Assembly (NCBI GenBank): GCA_029975275.1
Contig: JARKPN010000164.1
Span: 1 to 52,782 of the forward strand
Direction: 5' to 3'
DNA: 52,782 nt
Source of the DNA: Geobacteraceae bacterium
Lineage (GTDB): Bacteria > Desulfobacterota > Desulfuromonadia > Geobacterales > Geobacteraceae
Shown piece by piece: positions 44,083 to 52,686 of this stretch; position 1 is the first letter of the stretch; each line of letters begins with the position of its first letter. Under the pieces are notes generated by a model. That model was not told the DNA's origin, did not search any database, and was given only the letters and a program-made list of their open reading frames with translations. Both the position numbers and the translations under genes were made by a program.

Positions 44083-44937
44083 ATGGACGTGGACATCGTA
44101 AAAATCGTGGTGGTGGGCGCAGGGACCATGGGGAGCGGCATCGCCCAGGCCCTGGCTGAAGGGGGCTATAGCGTCGGCCTGGCGGACCTGGACCTGCGGC
44201 GGGCCGAGCAGGGCATGTCGATCATCCGGAGCAGGCTGGACCGGCGCGCGGCCGCGGGGAGAATGTCCGTTCAGGACAAGGAAGAGCTCATCTCCCGCAT
44301 TACCCCCCTCTCCGGCCCGGAGGACTGGGTCGATGCCGGGCTGTTCGTCGAGGCGGCCTCGGAACGGGAGACCGTCAAGCAGACCGTCTTCCGGCAGCTG
44401 GACGCCGTCGCGCCGGACCCGGCCATCCTCGCCAGCAACACCTCAGCCATCTCCATCACCCGCCTGGCCGCGGCAACCGGCAGGCCGGAGCGCTTCATCG
44501 GCATGCACTTCATGAACCCCGCCCACCTCATGAAGCTGGTGGAGGTCATTCCCGGGCTGCGGACCGCACCGGAAACCGTGTCCGCCGTCACCGCCGTCTG
44601 CCGCCGGATGGGGAAGGAGCCGGTGGTCGTGGCCGACGCCCCGGGCTTCGTGGCCAACCGGCTGCTGATGCCGGTCATTAACGAGGCAATCGGGGCGCTG
44701 CAGGAGGGGCTGGCCTCCCGGGAAGACATCGATACCGTGGCGAAGCTGGGCGCCAACCACCCCATGGGTCCGCTGGAGCTGGCCGACTTCATAGGCCTGG
44801 ACATCTGCCTGGAGATCCTGGAGACCCTCCACGCCGAGCTGGGGGAGCGGTTCCTCCCCGCCCCGCTGCTGCGCAGGATGGTCGCCGCCGGCAAGCTGGG
44901 GAGAAAGAGCGGAGAGGGATTCTATGAGTACCGCTGA
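44083..44937 (+). CDS. 3-hydroxybutyryl-CoA dehydrogenase
   Basis: The protein has 284 residues, typical for Hbd/PaaH-type enzymes. The NAD-binding Rossmann motif is GAGTMGSGIAQALAEGGY at about residues 11-28. The catalytic His is in GMHFMNPAHLMKLVEVIPG, and the C-terminal domain has GFVANRLLMPVINEAIGALQEG and LGANHPMGPLELADFIGLD. It interconverts acetoacetyl-CoA and 3-hydroxybutyryl-CoA. GGAAGGG lies very near the ATG; a GTG two codons on has better spacing, so the start may shift by six bases. Its end overlaps the crotonase start by 14 bases, which points to coupling. Confidence 0.93.
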   Translation: MDVDIVKIVVVGAGTMGSGIAQALAEGGYSVGLADLDLRRAEQGMSIIRSRLDRRAAAGRMSVQDKEELISRITPLSGPEDWVDAGLFVEAASERETVKQTVFRQLDAVAPDPAILASNTSAISITRLAAATGRPERFIGMHFMNPAHLMKLVEVIPGLRTAPETVSAVTAVCRRMGKEPVVVADAPGFVANRLLMPVINEAIGALQEGLASREDIDTVAKLGANHPMGPLELADFIGLDICLEILETLHAELGERFLPAPLLRRMVAAGKLGRKSGEGFYEYR

Positions 44938-45688
44938 CGCGTTGAGGTTCGAGGTCAGGGACCGGATAGGCATCATCACCCTGAGCCGGGAAAGGGCCAG
45001 GAATGCGCTCGATTCCGCACTGCTCCGCCTGCTGGACGTGACCCTGGCTGCCTGCGGCGGGGACCGTGAGGTGCGGGCCGTGATCGTGACCGGCGGGGCG
45101 GATTTCTGCGCCGGGGCCGACCTGAAGGAAATGGGCGCCATGACCGTTGCCGGGGCCGGGGAGTTTGCGCGTCTGGGCCATAGCGTGTTCCGGCGGATCG
45201 AGACGCTTCCCAAACCGGTCATCGCGGCCGTGGCGGGCCATGCATTGGGTGGGGGGTGCGAGCTGGCCCTGGCCTGCGACATCAGACTGGCGGCCGAGAG
45301 CGCCCGCTTCGGCCTCCCCGAGGTGAACCTGGGCCTCATCCCCGGATTCGGCGGTACCCAGCGGCTGGCGGCCCTTGTGGGCCACGGCAGGGCCAGGGAG
45401 CTTATCCTCACCGGCAGGGTCGTAGATGCCCGTGAGGCGGAAACCATGGGCCTGGTGAGCGCCGTGGTTGCCGGCCCGGAGCTGGCGGAACGGGCCGGGG
45501 ACCTGGCCGCACGCCTGGCCCGGAAAAGCCGCACGGCCCTTGCCGCGGCCAAAAAGCTGCTGGTGGAGGCCGCACGGCTGGAGCAGGGGCTGGAGCTGGA
45601 GGCGGCGGCCTTTACCCGCTGCTTCGGCTCGCCGGACCGTGAGGAAGGGATAGCCGCCTTTCTCGAAAAACGACAGCCCGTTTTCTGA
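44924..45688 (+). CDS. Enoyl-CoA hydratase/crotonase
   Basis: The protein has 254 residues. The crotonase signature AVAGHALGGGCELALACDIRLAA is clear, forming the oxyanion hole, and FGLPEVNLGLIPGFGGTQRL carries one catalytic Glu. The other Glu position, in the AGHALGGGCELAL stretch, is also present. The expected reaction is hydration of crotonyl-CoA to 3-hydroxybutyryl-CoA, or the reverse. It overlaps the upstream dehydrogenase gene, so the two are translated together. No gene follows on this strand; the next gene is convergent. Confidence 0.92.
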   Translation: MSTADALRFEVRDRIGIITLSRERARNALDSALLRLLDVTLAACGGDREVRAVIVTGGADFCAGADLKEMGAMTVAGAGEFARLGHSVFRRIETLPKPVIAAVAGHALGGGCELALACDIRLAAESARFGLPEVNLGLIPGFGGTQRLAALVGHGRARELILTGRVVDAREAETMGLVSAVVAGPELAERAGDLAARLARKSRTALAAAKKLLVEAARLEQGLELEAAAFTRCFGSPDREEGIAAFLEKRQPVF

Positions 45689-45784
45689 ACATCCTTCCCA
45701 CGGGTCATCCATCCGCATACGCCCGCCTTTACGCCTCGATGTCGATCCTGCACATCCGGAGCATGCCTTCATGACCCGGGCCGA

Positions 45785-46531
45785 TCACTCGAACTCGACC
45801 AGGTATTTTCTGCTCCGCAGCGGCACGAGCTTTTGCTGCAGCTTCGGGTTGCGGCGCTCCTCGACGGCAAGGCGCCGGAAATAGCTCCGCCACAGTCCCG
45901 CCCACCCCTCCTCGGCACCGGTGAAACGCGGGGAGCCGGTCAGGGTGATGTCGTGCACCAGCCTCCAGCCGGCAAGGTCGTACACCGCCGCCACTGAGCG
46001 GCGCAGGTCGTGGATCACCCAGGGGCGGTCGCCGACCCGCCGGGCAAAATGGGGCGCCAGGAACCGGATGATGTAGGCCTCGGGTTCGATGCGTGCGTAG
46101 AGAAAGCCCTCCTCCAGTTCGCGGAAGCGGACGAACCCCTTGTAGCGGTGCGCCTCCCTGGAAACCGCGCGGGCCAGGCGATCGACGCGGTTCACCCGCT
46201 TGTCGGCAATCATTGAGCACAGCCGCGGCCCTGCCTGCAGACCGAGGCGCACGTACTGCCACAGCAGGTTCTCGATCCCCTCCCGTTCGCTGTGAAAGGC
46301 GTAGCAGAGCATGCTGAACGCCTCCGGAGAAACCTCGGCCGCAAATCGTTCCCGGAAGGCGGCGGCTTCCCCCTTGCCCGTGACCACGGCAATCGCCGGC
46401 CCGTCGAACAGGCCGGGCTCCGTTTCCGGAGCGTCGCGAACGAACTCGACGGCCTCGTCCCGCTCGGCCAGGGCCAGGCAGAGGGTGCTCAGGTACCCCT
46501 CGAAGCTGCCGTCGTAGCGGTAGCGCCCCAT
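45785..46531 (-). CDS. DUF4130/TIGR03915-type protein linked to radical SAM DNA repair
   Basis: The protein has 248 residues, the typical size of the TIGR03915 family, which contains DUF4130. The beginning YRYDGSFEGYLSTLCLAL and the later HRYKGFVRFRELEEGFLYARIEP are family marks, as is HFARRVGDRPWVIHDLRR. The biochemical activity is not known. The family always lies beside the radical SAM protein of TIGR03916 and often a uracil-DNA glycosylase, so a DNA repair or modification role was proposed. Here it shares one base with the radical SAM stop (TGATG). A glycosylase gene is not nearby, and the C-terminus lacks a glycosylase-like motif. Confidence 0.85.
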   Translation of the reverse strand: MGRYRYDGSFEGYLSTLCLALAERDEAVEFVRDAPETEPGLFDGPAIAVVTGKGEAAAFRERFAAEVSPEAFSMLCYAFHSEREGIENLLWQYVRLGLQAGPRLCSMIADKRVNRVDRLARAVSREAHRYKGFVRFRELEEGFLYARIEPEAYIIRFLAPHFARRVGDRPWVIHDLRRSVAAVYDLAGWRLVHDITLTGSPRFTGAEEGWAGLWRSYFRRLAVEERRNPKLQQKLVPLRSRKYLVEFE

Positions 46532-47814
46532 CACAGCTCCCCCGTTACGACGGACAGGTCCCGGGCGGGAAACAGTTCCAGTTGCTCAAGAGAGGCCCTC
46601 CGTCCGCCCGGAGCCGTGAGCCGCTCAAGGAGCTCCGGCCCCTCCATGCTGATGCCGCCCAGATAGCGCCCCCCGGCGGTGACGAAATAGCGGGCCCGTT
46701 TCAGCACCACTCCCAGCCGCTTCAGCTCCTCCTCCCCCAGCCGGCAGGTTCGGCGGGCCTTGACGATCCGTTGGGCCGAACGGACCCCGATACCCGGAAC
46801 ACGCAGCAGCAGATGGTAGTCGGCCCGGTTCACCTCCACGGGGAATTGCTCCAGGTGCCGCAGTGCCCAGCCGGTCTTCGGGTCGAGCCGCATGTCCAGG
46901 TGGGGATGGGCATCGTCCAGCAGCTCGTGGGAAGCAAAACCGTAGAAACGGAGCAGCCAGTCGGCCTGGTAGAGGCGGTGCTCCCGCAGCAGGGGCGGGA
47001 CGGCAAGCGCGGGGAGACGCCGGTCACTCGAAACCGGCACATAGGCGGAATAGTAGACCCGCTTCAGGCCGAGACGTTGATACAATCCCTCCGACAGGGT
47101 CATGATCTGCCGATCGTTCTCGGATGTGGCCCCCACGATCAGCTGGGTGCTCTGCCCGGCCGGGGCGAAGCGGGGCGCGTTGCGGGACCGGCGGCGTTCC
47201 AGGCGGGAGGTTTCGATCAGACCGCTGAGCCGCCGCATCGGTTCGATGATGGACTCGCGCGGCTTGTCCGGCGCCAGCAGCAGCAGGCTCCGGCGCGACG
47301 GCAGCTCGATGTTGATGCTGACCCGGTCGGCAAGTCGCCCGGCCTCCTCCACCAGCACGGCATCGGCCCCGGGCACGACCTTCAGGTGGATATAGCCGTT
47401 GAACCGCTCCTCCCGTCTGAGCCTGCGGGCGACCCTCAGCAGCTGTTCCATGGTGTGGTCCGGCGAGACCACGACCCCGGTGCTCAGAAACAGCCCCTCG
47501 ATGTAGTTGCGGCGGTAAAACTCCATCGTGATCGTGACGATCTCGCCGGGTGTCAGGACGGTGCGGGGAACGGGGTTGCTGCTGCGGTTGACGCAATAGG
47601 CGCAATCGTAAATACAGACGTTGCTCAGCAGTATCTTGAGCAGCGAGATGCAGCGGCCGTCCGCGGTCCAGCTGTGGCAGATGCCGCCTCTGCCGGTGCT
47701 GCCGACCATGCCCGGTGCGCCGCGGCGGCTGCTTCCGCTGGATGAGCAGGAAACATCGTATTTGGCGCTGTCTGCCAGCAGCGCCAGGCGCTGTTCCAGG
47801 GAAAGGTTCGTCAT
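46531..47814 (-). CDS. Predicted DNA repair/modification radical SAM protein (TIGR03916 type)
   Basis: The protein has 427 residues. The N-terminal phrase KYDVSCSSSGSSRR is a family mark. The radical SAM cluster motif CIYDCAYC lies at about residues 65-72. Near the C-terminus a helix-hairpin-helix, LLRVPGIGVRSAQRIVKAR, indicates DNA binding. The family couples SAM radical chemistry to DNA; its substrate is unknown. I set the start at MTNLSLEQ by family length, though no SD is visible there; an ATG 14 codons upstream has GGAAG just before it. It is transcribed with the DUF4130 partner and has an unusually long upstream spacer of about 290 bases with no gene. Confidence 0.88.
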   Translation of the reverse strand: MTNLSLEQRLALLADSAKYDVSCSSSGSSRRGAPGMVGSTGRGGICHSWTADGRCISLLKILLSNVCIYDCAYCVNRSSNPVPRTVLTPGEIVTITMEFYRRNYIEGLFLSTGVVVSPDHTMEQLLRVARRLRREERFNGYIHLKVVPGADAVLVEEAGRLADRVSINIELPSRRSLLLLAPDKPRESIIEPMRRLSGLIETSRLERRRSRNAPRFAPAGQSTQLIVGATSENDRQIMTLSEGLYQRLGLKRVYYSAYVPVSSDRRLPALAVPPLLREHRLYQADWLLRFYGFASHELLDDAHPHLDMRLDPKTGWALRHLEQFPVEVNRADYHLLLRVPGIGVRSAQRIVKARRTCRLGEEELKRLGVVLKRARYFVTAGGRYLGGISMEGPELLERLTAPGGRRASLEQLELFPARDLSVVTGEL

Positions 47815-48101
47815 GGGGGAAATTCTACAGGGGGGAACCGACAGAATAAGTCGCATCCGCTTCCGGTTGTCCAAAAAAAATTCTGTCTGCCGCCCTGTCT
47901 TCCGGGATAACAAAACACAAAGCCGGGTAAACCTGACAGCCTCGTGCGGCCGACTTGCCCGGCATGCCTTCACCGTCCAGTTGAGGTTTCCTCAGATGCA
48001 GTGATAGCCATTTCCCATTCTACGGCAACCGTCTCCTCATAAGACGCTTTTATCCGACATGGAAAAGATCACTCGTGATGCGGGGGTGTCGAGCCGGCCC
48101 C

Positions 48102-48879
48102 TCAACCCGCGGCGGTCAGCCGTCGCACATACTCCCTGATCCTTGCGGCATTGGAACCCGCGTCGCTCCTTCCCACGCGCGAGGCCGAACGGATATCGAG
48201 CAGGGAACGGTGATCGGCCGGGGTGATCCTTATGACGATATCGTCCTTGAACCCGAACCAGAACGTGGTGGCCGTGGCCTCTATCCTCCCTTCGGCGGGC
48301 GCTTCCGCCACGATATCCCACCCCATTGCGCGGGCCACGTCCAGCGCGCGCCTGCATGCCTGATCGTAGGGGAGATTGAGGATCACGGTCGATATGTCGG
48401 GATAGGCCTGGCGCTGCCTGTTCGCGACCTCCCCCCCTTCGTACCGAGGGGTTCGGAACGTCCTTGCGCAGCGGGAGCACGGCAACGAAGCCGGGCGGCC
48501 TGTCGATGTCGGTGGTTATGTCGTGGATGGGTGGAACCCTCCCGGCGTGGAGCTTCCAGGATATGGGGACGGCCGCCGCGGTCCCGCCGACCGCCAGACC
48601 GAGGAGCGCGAACAGAAAACGCTTGACCCGCCGCTGTTTCAGCGCGAGAAACCCGCCCGCGACCGAGAGCGCCACAGCCAGCAGGCCGCCGCAGACGGCC
48701 CATTTCAGCATGTCGAACCCGGTCCGGAAATGCCACAGGCCCACGCGGCTGCCGAATCCCGCAGAAACCGCGACCAGTGCGGCGGCAAGCGCGATACAGA
48801 CCCCCGCGCAGGGAAGCAGGCCCGACACCCTCCGATATTCCCTCGTCTTGTCCATTTTCTGAAGATCAGCAGTGCCCAT
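48102..48879 (-). pseudogene. DUF1499 membrane protein, disrupted by a one-base frameshift
   Basis: The first half (from MGTADLQKMDKTREYRR) has three hydrophobic helices and runs to PPIHDITTDIDRPPGFVAVLPLRKDVPNP, the start of a DUF1499 domain. The rest of that domain, RYEGGEVANRQRQAYPDIST to SRVGRSDAGSNAARIREYVRRL, is in another frame. The change happens at a run of four C near 48450; deleting one C gives an uninterrupted NPRYEGGEV junction. With that change the protein would have about 258 residues. The start has AAGGAG eight bases upstream. The shift could be a sequencing error at the homopolymer, a real mutation or phase variation. DUF1499 proteins have no established function. Confidence 0.8.
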
Positions 48880-49076
48880 GGCCTTCGCTCCTTTCCAACG
48901 TCCGTTAGCAAGCCGATATCTGTTACTCTCCAACCAAACCGGCAGGTTGTCAACCCTTGCCCGCGGGCCCGCCTTTCAGGACACCGAACAGGCCGCACAT
49001 GAATTCAATCGAATCTTAAATGTTCAGACCCTGCCGTAGGTGTCGATCCTGCTGCCGACCCGCTCCAGACATCCGT

Positions 49077-49105
49077 TTACCCTGATCGCGTATTTGAGAT
49101 ATACT
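49077..49105 (+). promoter_or_regulatory. Sigma-70-type promoter for the YtxH gene
   Basis: TTTACC is followed after 17 bases by TATACT. The start point would be about 30 bases before the YtxH ATG, just upstream of its Shine-Dalgarno. Confidence 0.5.
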
Positions 49106-49140
49106 AAAAATACACATTCCCAAAAGAAAGGAGATACGAA

Positions 49141-49431
49141 ATGGCACGCAAAACCAACAGTCATGTAACGGACGCTCTTTTCATCATCGGCGCAGGCATG
49201 GTCGGCGCGGGACTGGGCCTGCTGTTCGCCCCCAGGTCGGGCAGGAGGACCCGCAGGGACATCGCCCGGTTCGCACGAAGTGTGAGCACCGGAACGGCCA
49301 AGGCCGTTCAGGACTTTGCCGACGATGTTTCGGGCTTCGCCGACACCATGGGTCACAAGGCGTCCAAGCTTCTGCGCGAGGGACGCGCAATGACACGGAG
49401 ATCAAAAGAAAGGCTCCTGTCGGCCTTTTAG
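49141..49431 (+). CDS. YtxH-family small membrane protein
   Basis: The protein has 96 residues. One membrane helix near the N-terminus (ALFIIGAGMVGAGLGLLFAPRSG) ends with the family phrase LGLLFAPRSGRRTRRDI. A basic, helical tail follows (ADDVSGFADTMGHKASKLLREGRAM). YtxH proteins are common general-stress or envelope proteins of unknown activity. AAGGAG lies eight bases before the ATG. It stands alone, with the frameshifted DUF1499 gene divergent on one side and a convergent OmpA gene on the other. Confidence 0.85.
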   Translation: MARKTNSHVTDALFIIGAGMVGAGLGLLFAPRSGRRTRRDIARFARSVSTGTAKAVQDFADDVSGFADTMGHKASKLLREGRAMTRRSKERLLSAF

Positions 49432-49487
49432 ACCGGCTCGGCCGGGTTGGCAGAGTTTCCAGCGGCGGCAAGGCTGGGCATGAGGTG

Positions 49488-49587
49488 GGAAAACAAGAGG
49501 GTCACACACGTGGGGGTGTTCCGGGAAATCCGGAACGCAAGTAGAAGATGCCGTGGTTGTCCCCTTAAAAACGACCCTCTTGTTTCC
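49488..49587. other. Large inverted-repeat structure between convergent genes
   Basis: AAACAAGAGGGTC (49491-49503) pairs perfectly with GACCCTCTTGTTT (49573-49585), extended by GG/CC with one bulged base. Inside is a second hairpin, GTTCCGG-GAAAT-CCGGAAC. The whole is about 100 bases. It may be a shared terminator for the two convergent genes, a small mobile element with terminal inverted repeats, or a structured RNA. Confidence 0.5.
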
Positions 49588-49633
49588 GCCGATAACCTGA
49601 AGGACCGGCATCGCGCCGGGTTACCCGGACTGG

Positions 49634-50929
49634 TCAGAACCTGACGAATTCCACCCTCCGGTTGTTGGCACGTCCTTCGGCGGTCCCGTTGCTGTCGATG
49701 GGCCGGGTGTCGCCGAACCCGGCCACTTTCAGGCGACCGCCGTCGATTCCCTTGGCTTCCAGCCAGGCCATGACCGCGGCGGCCCGTTTCTCCGACAGCG
49801 GCCCGTTGATGCCCTTGCCTCCCTGGTTGTCGGTATGCCCCTCGATGGAAAATCTCAGCGTCGGATCCTCATTCAACAGGCCGAGGATCTTTTTCAGGGT
49901 CGGCAGCGATGCGGGCTTGAGCGTGGCCTTGCCGGTATCGAACAGGATGCCGTGGGTGACGATCCTGCCGTCGGTATCAAGGGCGGACCTGATGTCCTTG
50001 CCCCCTTCGGCCAGGCGGAAATTGGTGAACAGCAGCTTGTCCGTCTTGAAGCTGTTCGGTGTGAGCATCTGCAGGCCTACCTGCCTGATGGGCCGCTTGA
50101 CACCGTCCGGGTCGTTGATCACCCGCTGGTTGTCGATATAGGCCTTGACGAACGTTCCGTTGACGCTGATGGCCACATGGTGCACCTTCCCGTCGTTCAA
50201 CTGGACAATGGTGCTGGTGTTGGCCGACTCATTATCCTGTCCCGATATCAGGACGGCCCCGGGGCTTGCCTTTCGGAAGATATCGATTTTCTTGTCCGCA
50301 GGCACCAGGAGGACCTTGTACATGATTTCATAAACAGGCGAGTTGTTGATGGGGGCCAGCACCGCATCGAACTCGATGGTAAATTTCTGCGGCAGGTCCC
50401 CCTTCTGGCTCAGGCGCAGGTACTGGGTCGCAGGGGGCTGGCCCTGTGCGCCCGGAATCGGACGGAGGAAGTGCTTCCCCTGGTACTCCACCACCTCAAC
50501 AGTGCTGTTCCCGCCCGGTTTCGGGCCATCCAGTGTCCATTTGCGGGGGAATTCCCCCACGTCGGTGTCGCTGAAATCGTCGAAGAAAATCGTTTTCTCG
50601 CCCGGGATGAAGTCGAACTTGGTGTAGATCTGTTCGGCCTCCTCGATGGAAAGGTTGTCCCCGGCATAGTCCGCTGAGGAATCAGCGCGCCGTGAAGCGG
50701 ATTCCCGCGAATCGGAGGACTGCCTTGATGATCTCCCGGAAGTATCCCCTTTGACCGCGTCCTTTGCCCCGCCCTTTGCCCCACTGTAGGCACTGTCGGC
50801 GGCTTCGTTAATCGCCCGGTTGCCGAGCCGCTTCCCGACCCCCTCCAGCGTGCTGTCCAGCCACCCCGCCCGGCTCAGTCCGACACCGGCAACCAACAGC
50901 ATGAGCCCTACAAAGATCCCCGTTTTCAT
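49634..50929 (-). CDS. OmpA-family outer-membrane/periplasmic protein
   Basis: The protein has 431 residues. A signal peptide (MKTGIFVGLMLLVAGVGLSRA) is followed by a low-complexity Ser/Arg/Asp-rich region (about residues 45-85) and a central beta-sandwich that looks like a concanavalin-type domain (GEKTIFFDDFSDTDVGEFPRKW to VKAYIDNQRVIND). The C-terminal 115 residues are an OmpA-like peptidoglycan-binding domain, with ILFDTGKATLKPAS, IEGHTDNQGG, LSEKRAAAVMAWL and RANNRRVEF, including the Asp and Arg that hold diaminopimelate. AAGGAGGAG lies directly before the ATG. It probably ties an outer-membrane or secreted partner to the cell wall; the middle domain's ligand is unknown. Confidence 0.85.
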   Translation of the reverse strand: MKTGIFVGLMLLVAGVGLSRAGWLDSTLEGVGKRLGNRAINEAADSAYSGAKGGAKDAVKGDTSGRSSRQSSDSRESASRRADSSADYAGDNLSIEEAEQIYTKFDFIPGEKTIFFDDFSDTDVGEFPRKWTLDGPKPGGNSTVEVVEYQGKHFLRPIPGAQGQPPATQYLRLSQKGDLPQKFTIEFDAVLAPINNSPVYEIMYKVLLVPADKKIDIFRKASPGAVLISGQDNESANTSTIVQLNDGKVHHVAISVNGTFVKAYIDNQRVINDPDGVKRPIRQVGLQMLTPNSFKTDKLLFTNFRLAEGGKDIRSALDTDGRIVTHGILFDTGKATLKPASLPTLKKILGLLNEDPTLRFSIEGHTDNQGGKGINGPLSEKRAAAVMAWLEAKGIDGGRLKVAGFGDTRPIDSNGTAEGRANNRRVEFVRF

Positions 50930-51035
50930 GGCTCCTCCTTTCAACTGCAAAGAATTCATATTCTGAACATCGATAGAACACGGAAACTTATTTACTCTTA
51001 TTCCGGTCCGCAATCAACATGGCATCAACCTGCAG

Positions 51036-51068
51036 GGTGGGTTAGGAGGCTTTTAGCTGTAACCCACC
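51036..51068 (-). terminator. Hairpin after the seven-repeat lipoprotein gene
   Basis: GGTGGGTTA and TAACCCACC form a perfect 9-bp stem 17 bases past the stop of the lipoprotein gene. There is no T-run, so termination efficiency is uncertain. Confidence 0.45.
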
Positions 51069-51084
51069 GGAAGAAGGTGCGTTA

Positions 51085-52428
51085 CTAGCGGGAGAGAATC
51101 GCCAGCAACCTGCTGGTGGAATAGGCCGGAAGGTCGTATGAGGTCAGGACAACCAGCGCCTTGCCCCTGGGCGTCAGATACAGGGACGAGACCTCTCCAC
51201 CGTAACCGGCAGGGTATTCGTAGACCTTCTGAATCCGACTGCTCCAGCCGGTGCGGGCCGCGTACTCCCGCGAGTACACGGCCGGATTTGTCTCGCTGTC
51301 CTGGGACCAGACGGCAAGCCCGTTCCCCTTCCCGTCCAGGGCGAAAAATGCCGCCTCCACGTCCAGATCCAGGCGGGGATCGCTGATCATCGCAGCCGAG
51401 GCATCCCAGCCGTTGGCGGGGCTGTATGCCCTGGCAAACAGCTTGCGTTTGGCGCCGTCCTGGACCACCCAGGTAATCAGTGCATTGCCGTTGGCATCAA
51501 CGGCGCCGTTCAGGTTGGAGATGAAGCTGACCGACGATGCGATCGGGAAGATCACTGTATCCCACCCCGGAAGCGGCCCCGCAATGAACCTCCGGGCGTA
51601 GACCTTGTAGGATGAACCGTCCTGCTGGTCCCAGAAGGCAACGCCGGAGCCCCAGGCGTTCAGGGCTATGTGCACGCGGTTCACGTGCCCGTTGACGGCC
51701 GGATCGTCGAGCATGCTTATGGTCGGGCCCCATCCCGTGCCGGCCGAGTATTGCCGTGCATAGGCATTGGTAAAGGTGCCGTCATACTGCTCCCACACGG
51801 CCACGCCGTTGCCGCTGTCATCCAGGGCGACCTGAGGGTGGTTCGAGCCGTAGATCGAAGCATCGATGGACGTCGGGGAGGCATCCCACCCGCTGCCGGG
51901 TATGTACCCCCTGGCGTACACGCCGCTGGCCACGTATTTGGAGAACACGGTCAGGATGTTTCCGGCGGCATTGATGGCCGCGCCGGGGACCTGACCGTCG
52001 TCGTCGTTGTCGCAGAGTCTCTGGAACGCCGCATCCCAGCCCGATGCCATGGCAAACCTGCGGGCGTAGAAAAAATCGCCTGTGGTTTCCTCCACCCGCC
52101 AGGCCGCCACACCGGCTCCGTCGGGATTGATGGCCAGGGTGTACGCGGAGACGCGAAGGACCGCATTGTCGAAGCGCGTCGCAACCGCATCCCAGCCGCC
52201 GGACGCCGTATAGCGCCGTGAGTAGAGGCGGTCGGCGGCGTTCCAGGCAACCATGGCATTGCCGTTGTCGTCCATGACCGACTGGACGCCGTAGGCATAC
52301 TCATCTCCGGAAACGAACACGGCGGTTCCCCAACTGCGCACCGAAAAAAATACCGTGCTGTCGTCTCCCCCGCAGCCGGACAGCGACAGCAGGGCCGCCA
52401 AAAGACCGAACCGGAAAAAGTTCTTCAT
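51085..52428 (-). CDS. Lipoprotein with seven tandem beta-repeat units
   Basis: The protein has 447 residues. The signal peptide ends with a lipobox, LSLSGC, so it is probably lipidated at that Cys. The rest is made of about seven repeats of roughly 50 residues, each with D-x-x-G-N-x-x-x-x-W followed by Y-x-R-x-Y-x-x-x-x-G-W. Clear examples are DDSGNGVAVWEQYDGTFTN and DGKGNGLAVWSQDSETNPA. An eighth unit at the C-terminus is incomplete. The regularity suggests a beta-propeller-like fold. I do not recognise a specific family; binding or scaffolding at the cell surface is likely. AGGAGG lies six bases before the ATG. Confidence 0.75.
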   Translation of the reverse strand: MKNFFRFGLLAALLSLSGCGGDDSTVFFSVRSWGTAVFVSGDEYAYGVQSVMDDNGNAMVAWNAADRLYSRRYTASGGWDAVATRFDNAVLRVSAYTLAINPDGAGVAAWRVEETTGDFFYARRFAMASGWDAAFQRLCDNDDDGQVPGAAINAAGNILTVFSKYVASGVYARGYIPGSGWDASPTSIDASIYGSNHPQVALDDSGNGVAVWEQYDGTFTNAYARQYSAGTGWGPTISMLDDPAVNGHVNRVHIALNAWGSGVAFWDQQDGSSYKVYARRFIAGPLPGWDTVIFPIASSVSFISNLNGAVDANGNALITWVVQDGAKRKLFARAYSPANGWDASAAMISDPRLDLDVEAAFFALDGKGNGLAVWSQDSETNPAVYSREYAARTGWSSRIQKVYEYPAGYGGEVSSLYLTPRGKALVVLTSYDLPAYSTSRLLAILSR

Positions 52429-52645
52429 GGGATGCCTCCTGTGTTCATAGCGGATTTGAATACATTTCATTAAATTTTGCAGGGTATTGTAGGAGAAACG
52501 ATTGGTTTTTGCAATGCCGATGAAGCACCGTCAACCGGCACGGCAGGGCAGGCCCTCCCATGACTCTCCCGGTGTCGGCATTGACGACATCGTTGAAGGG
52601 TCAGCGCCAGTCCCGGCGCTACGCGTCATGCCTGGCGCAGGATGG

Positions 52646-52671
52646 AAAAAGGGGCGCCCATCGGGCGCCCC
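52646..52671 (-). terminator. Rho-independent terminator of the gene at the right edge
   Basis: GGGGCGCCC and GGGCGCCCC form a perfect 9-bp stem with a three-base loop. On the minus strand it is followed by TTTTT. It lies 15 bases past the stop of the partial gene. Confidence 0.85.
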
Positions 52672-52686
52672 TTCCAGGTTCAGAGG

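Noticed and set aside
44443-45753. Long minus-strand reading frame opposite the dehydrogenase and crotonase genes
   Set aside because: Antisense shadow; both plus-strand genes have intact active sites.
49488-49587. c-di-GMP (GEMM) or other known riboswitch
   Set aside because: A GGAACGCAAG word resembles part of GEMM, but the other conserved blocks are missing and it lies downstream of both genes.
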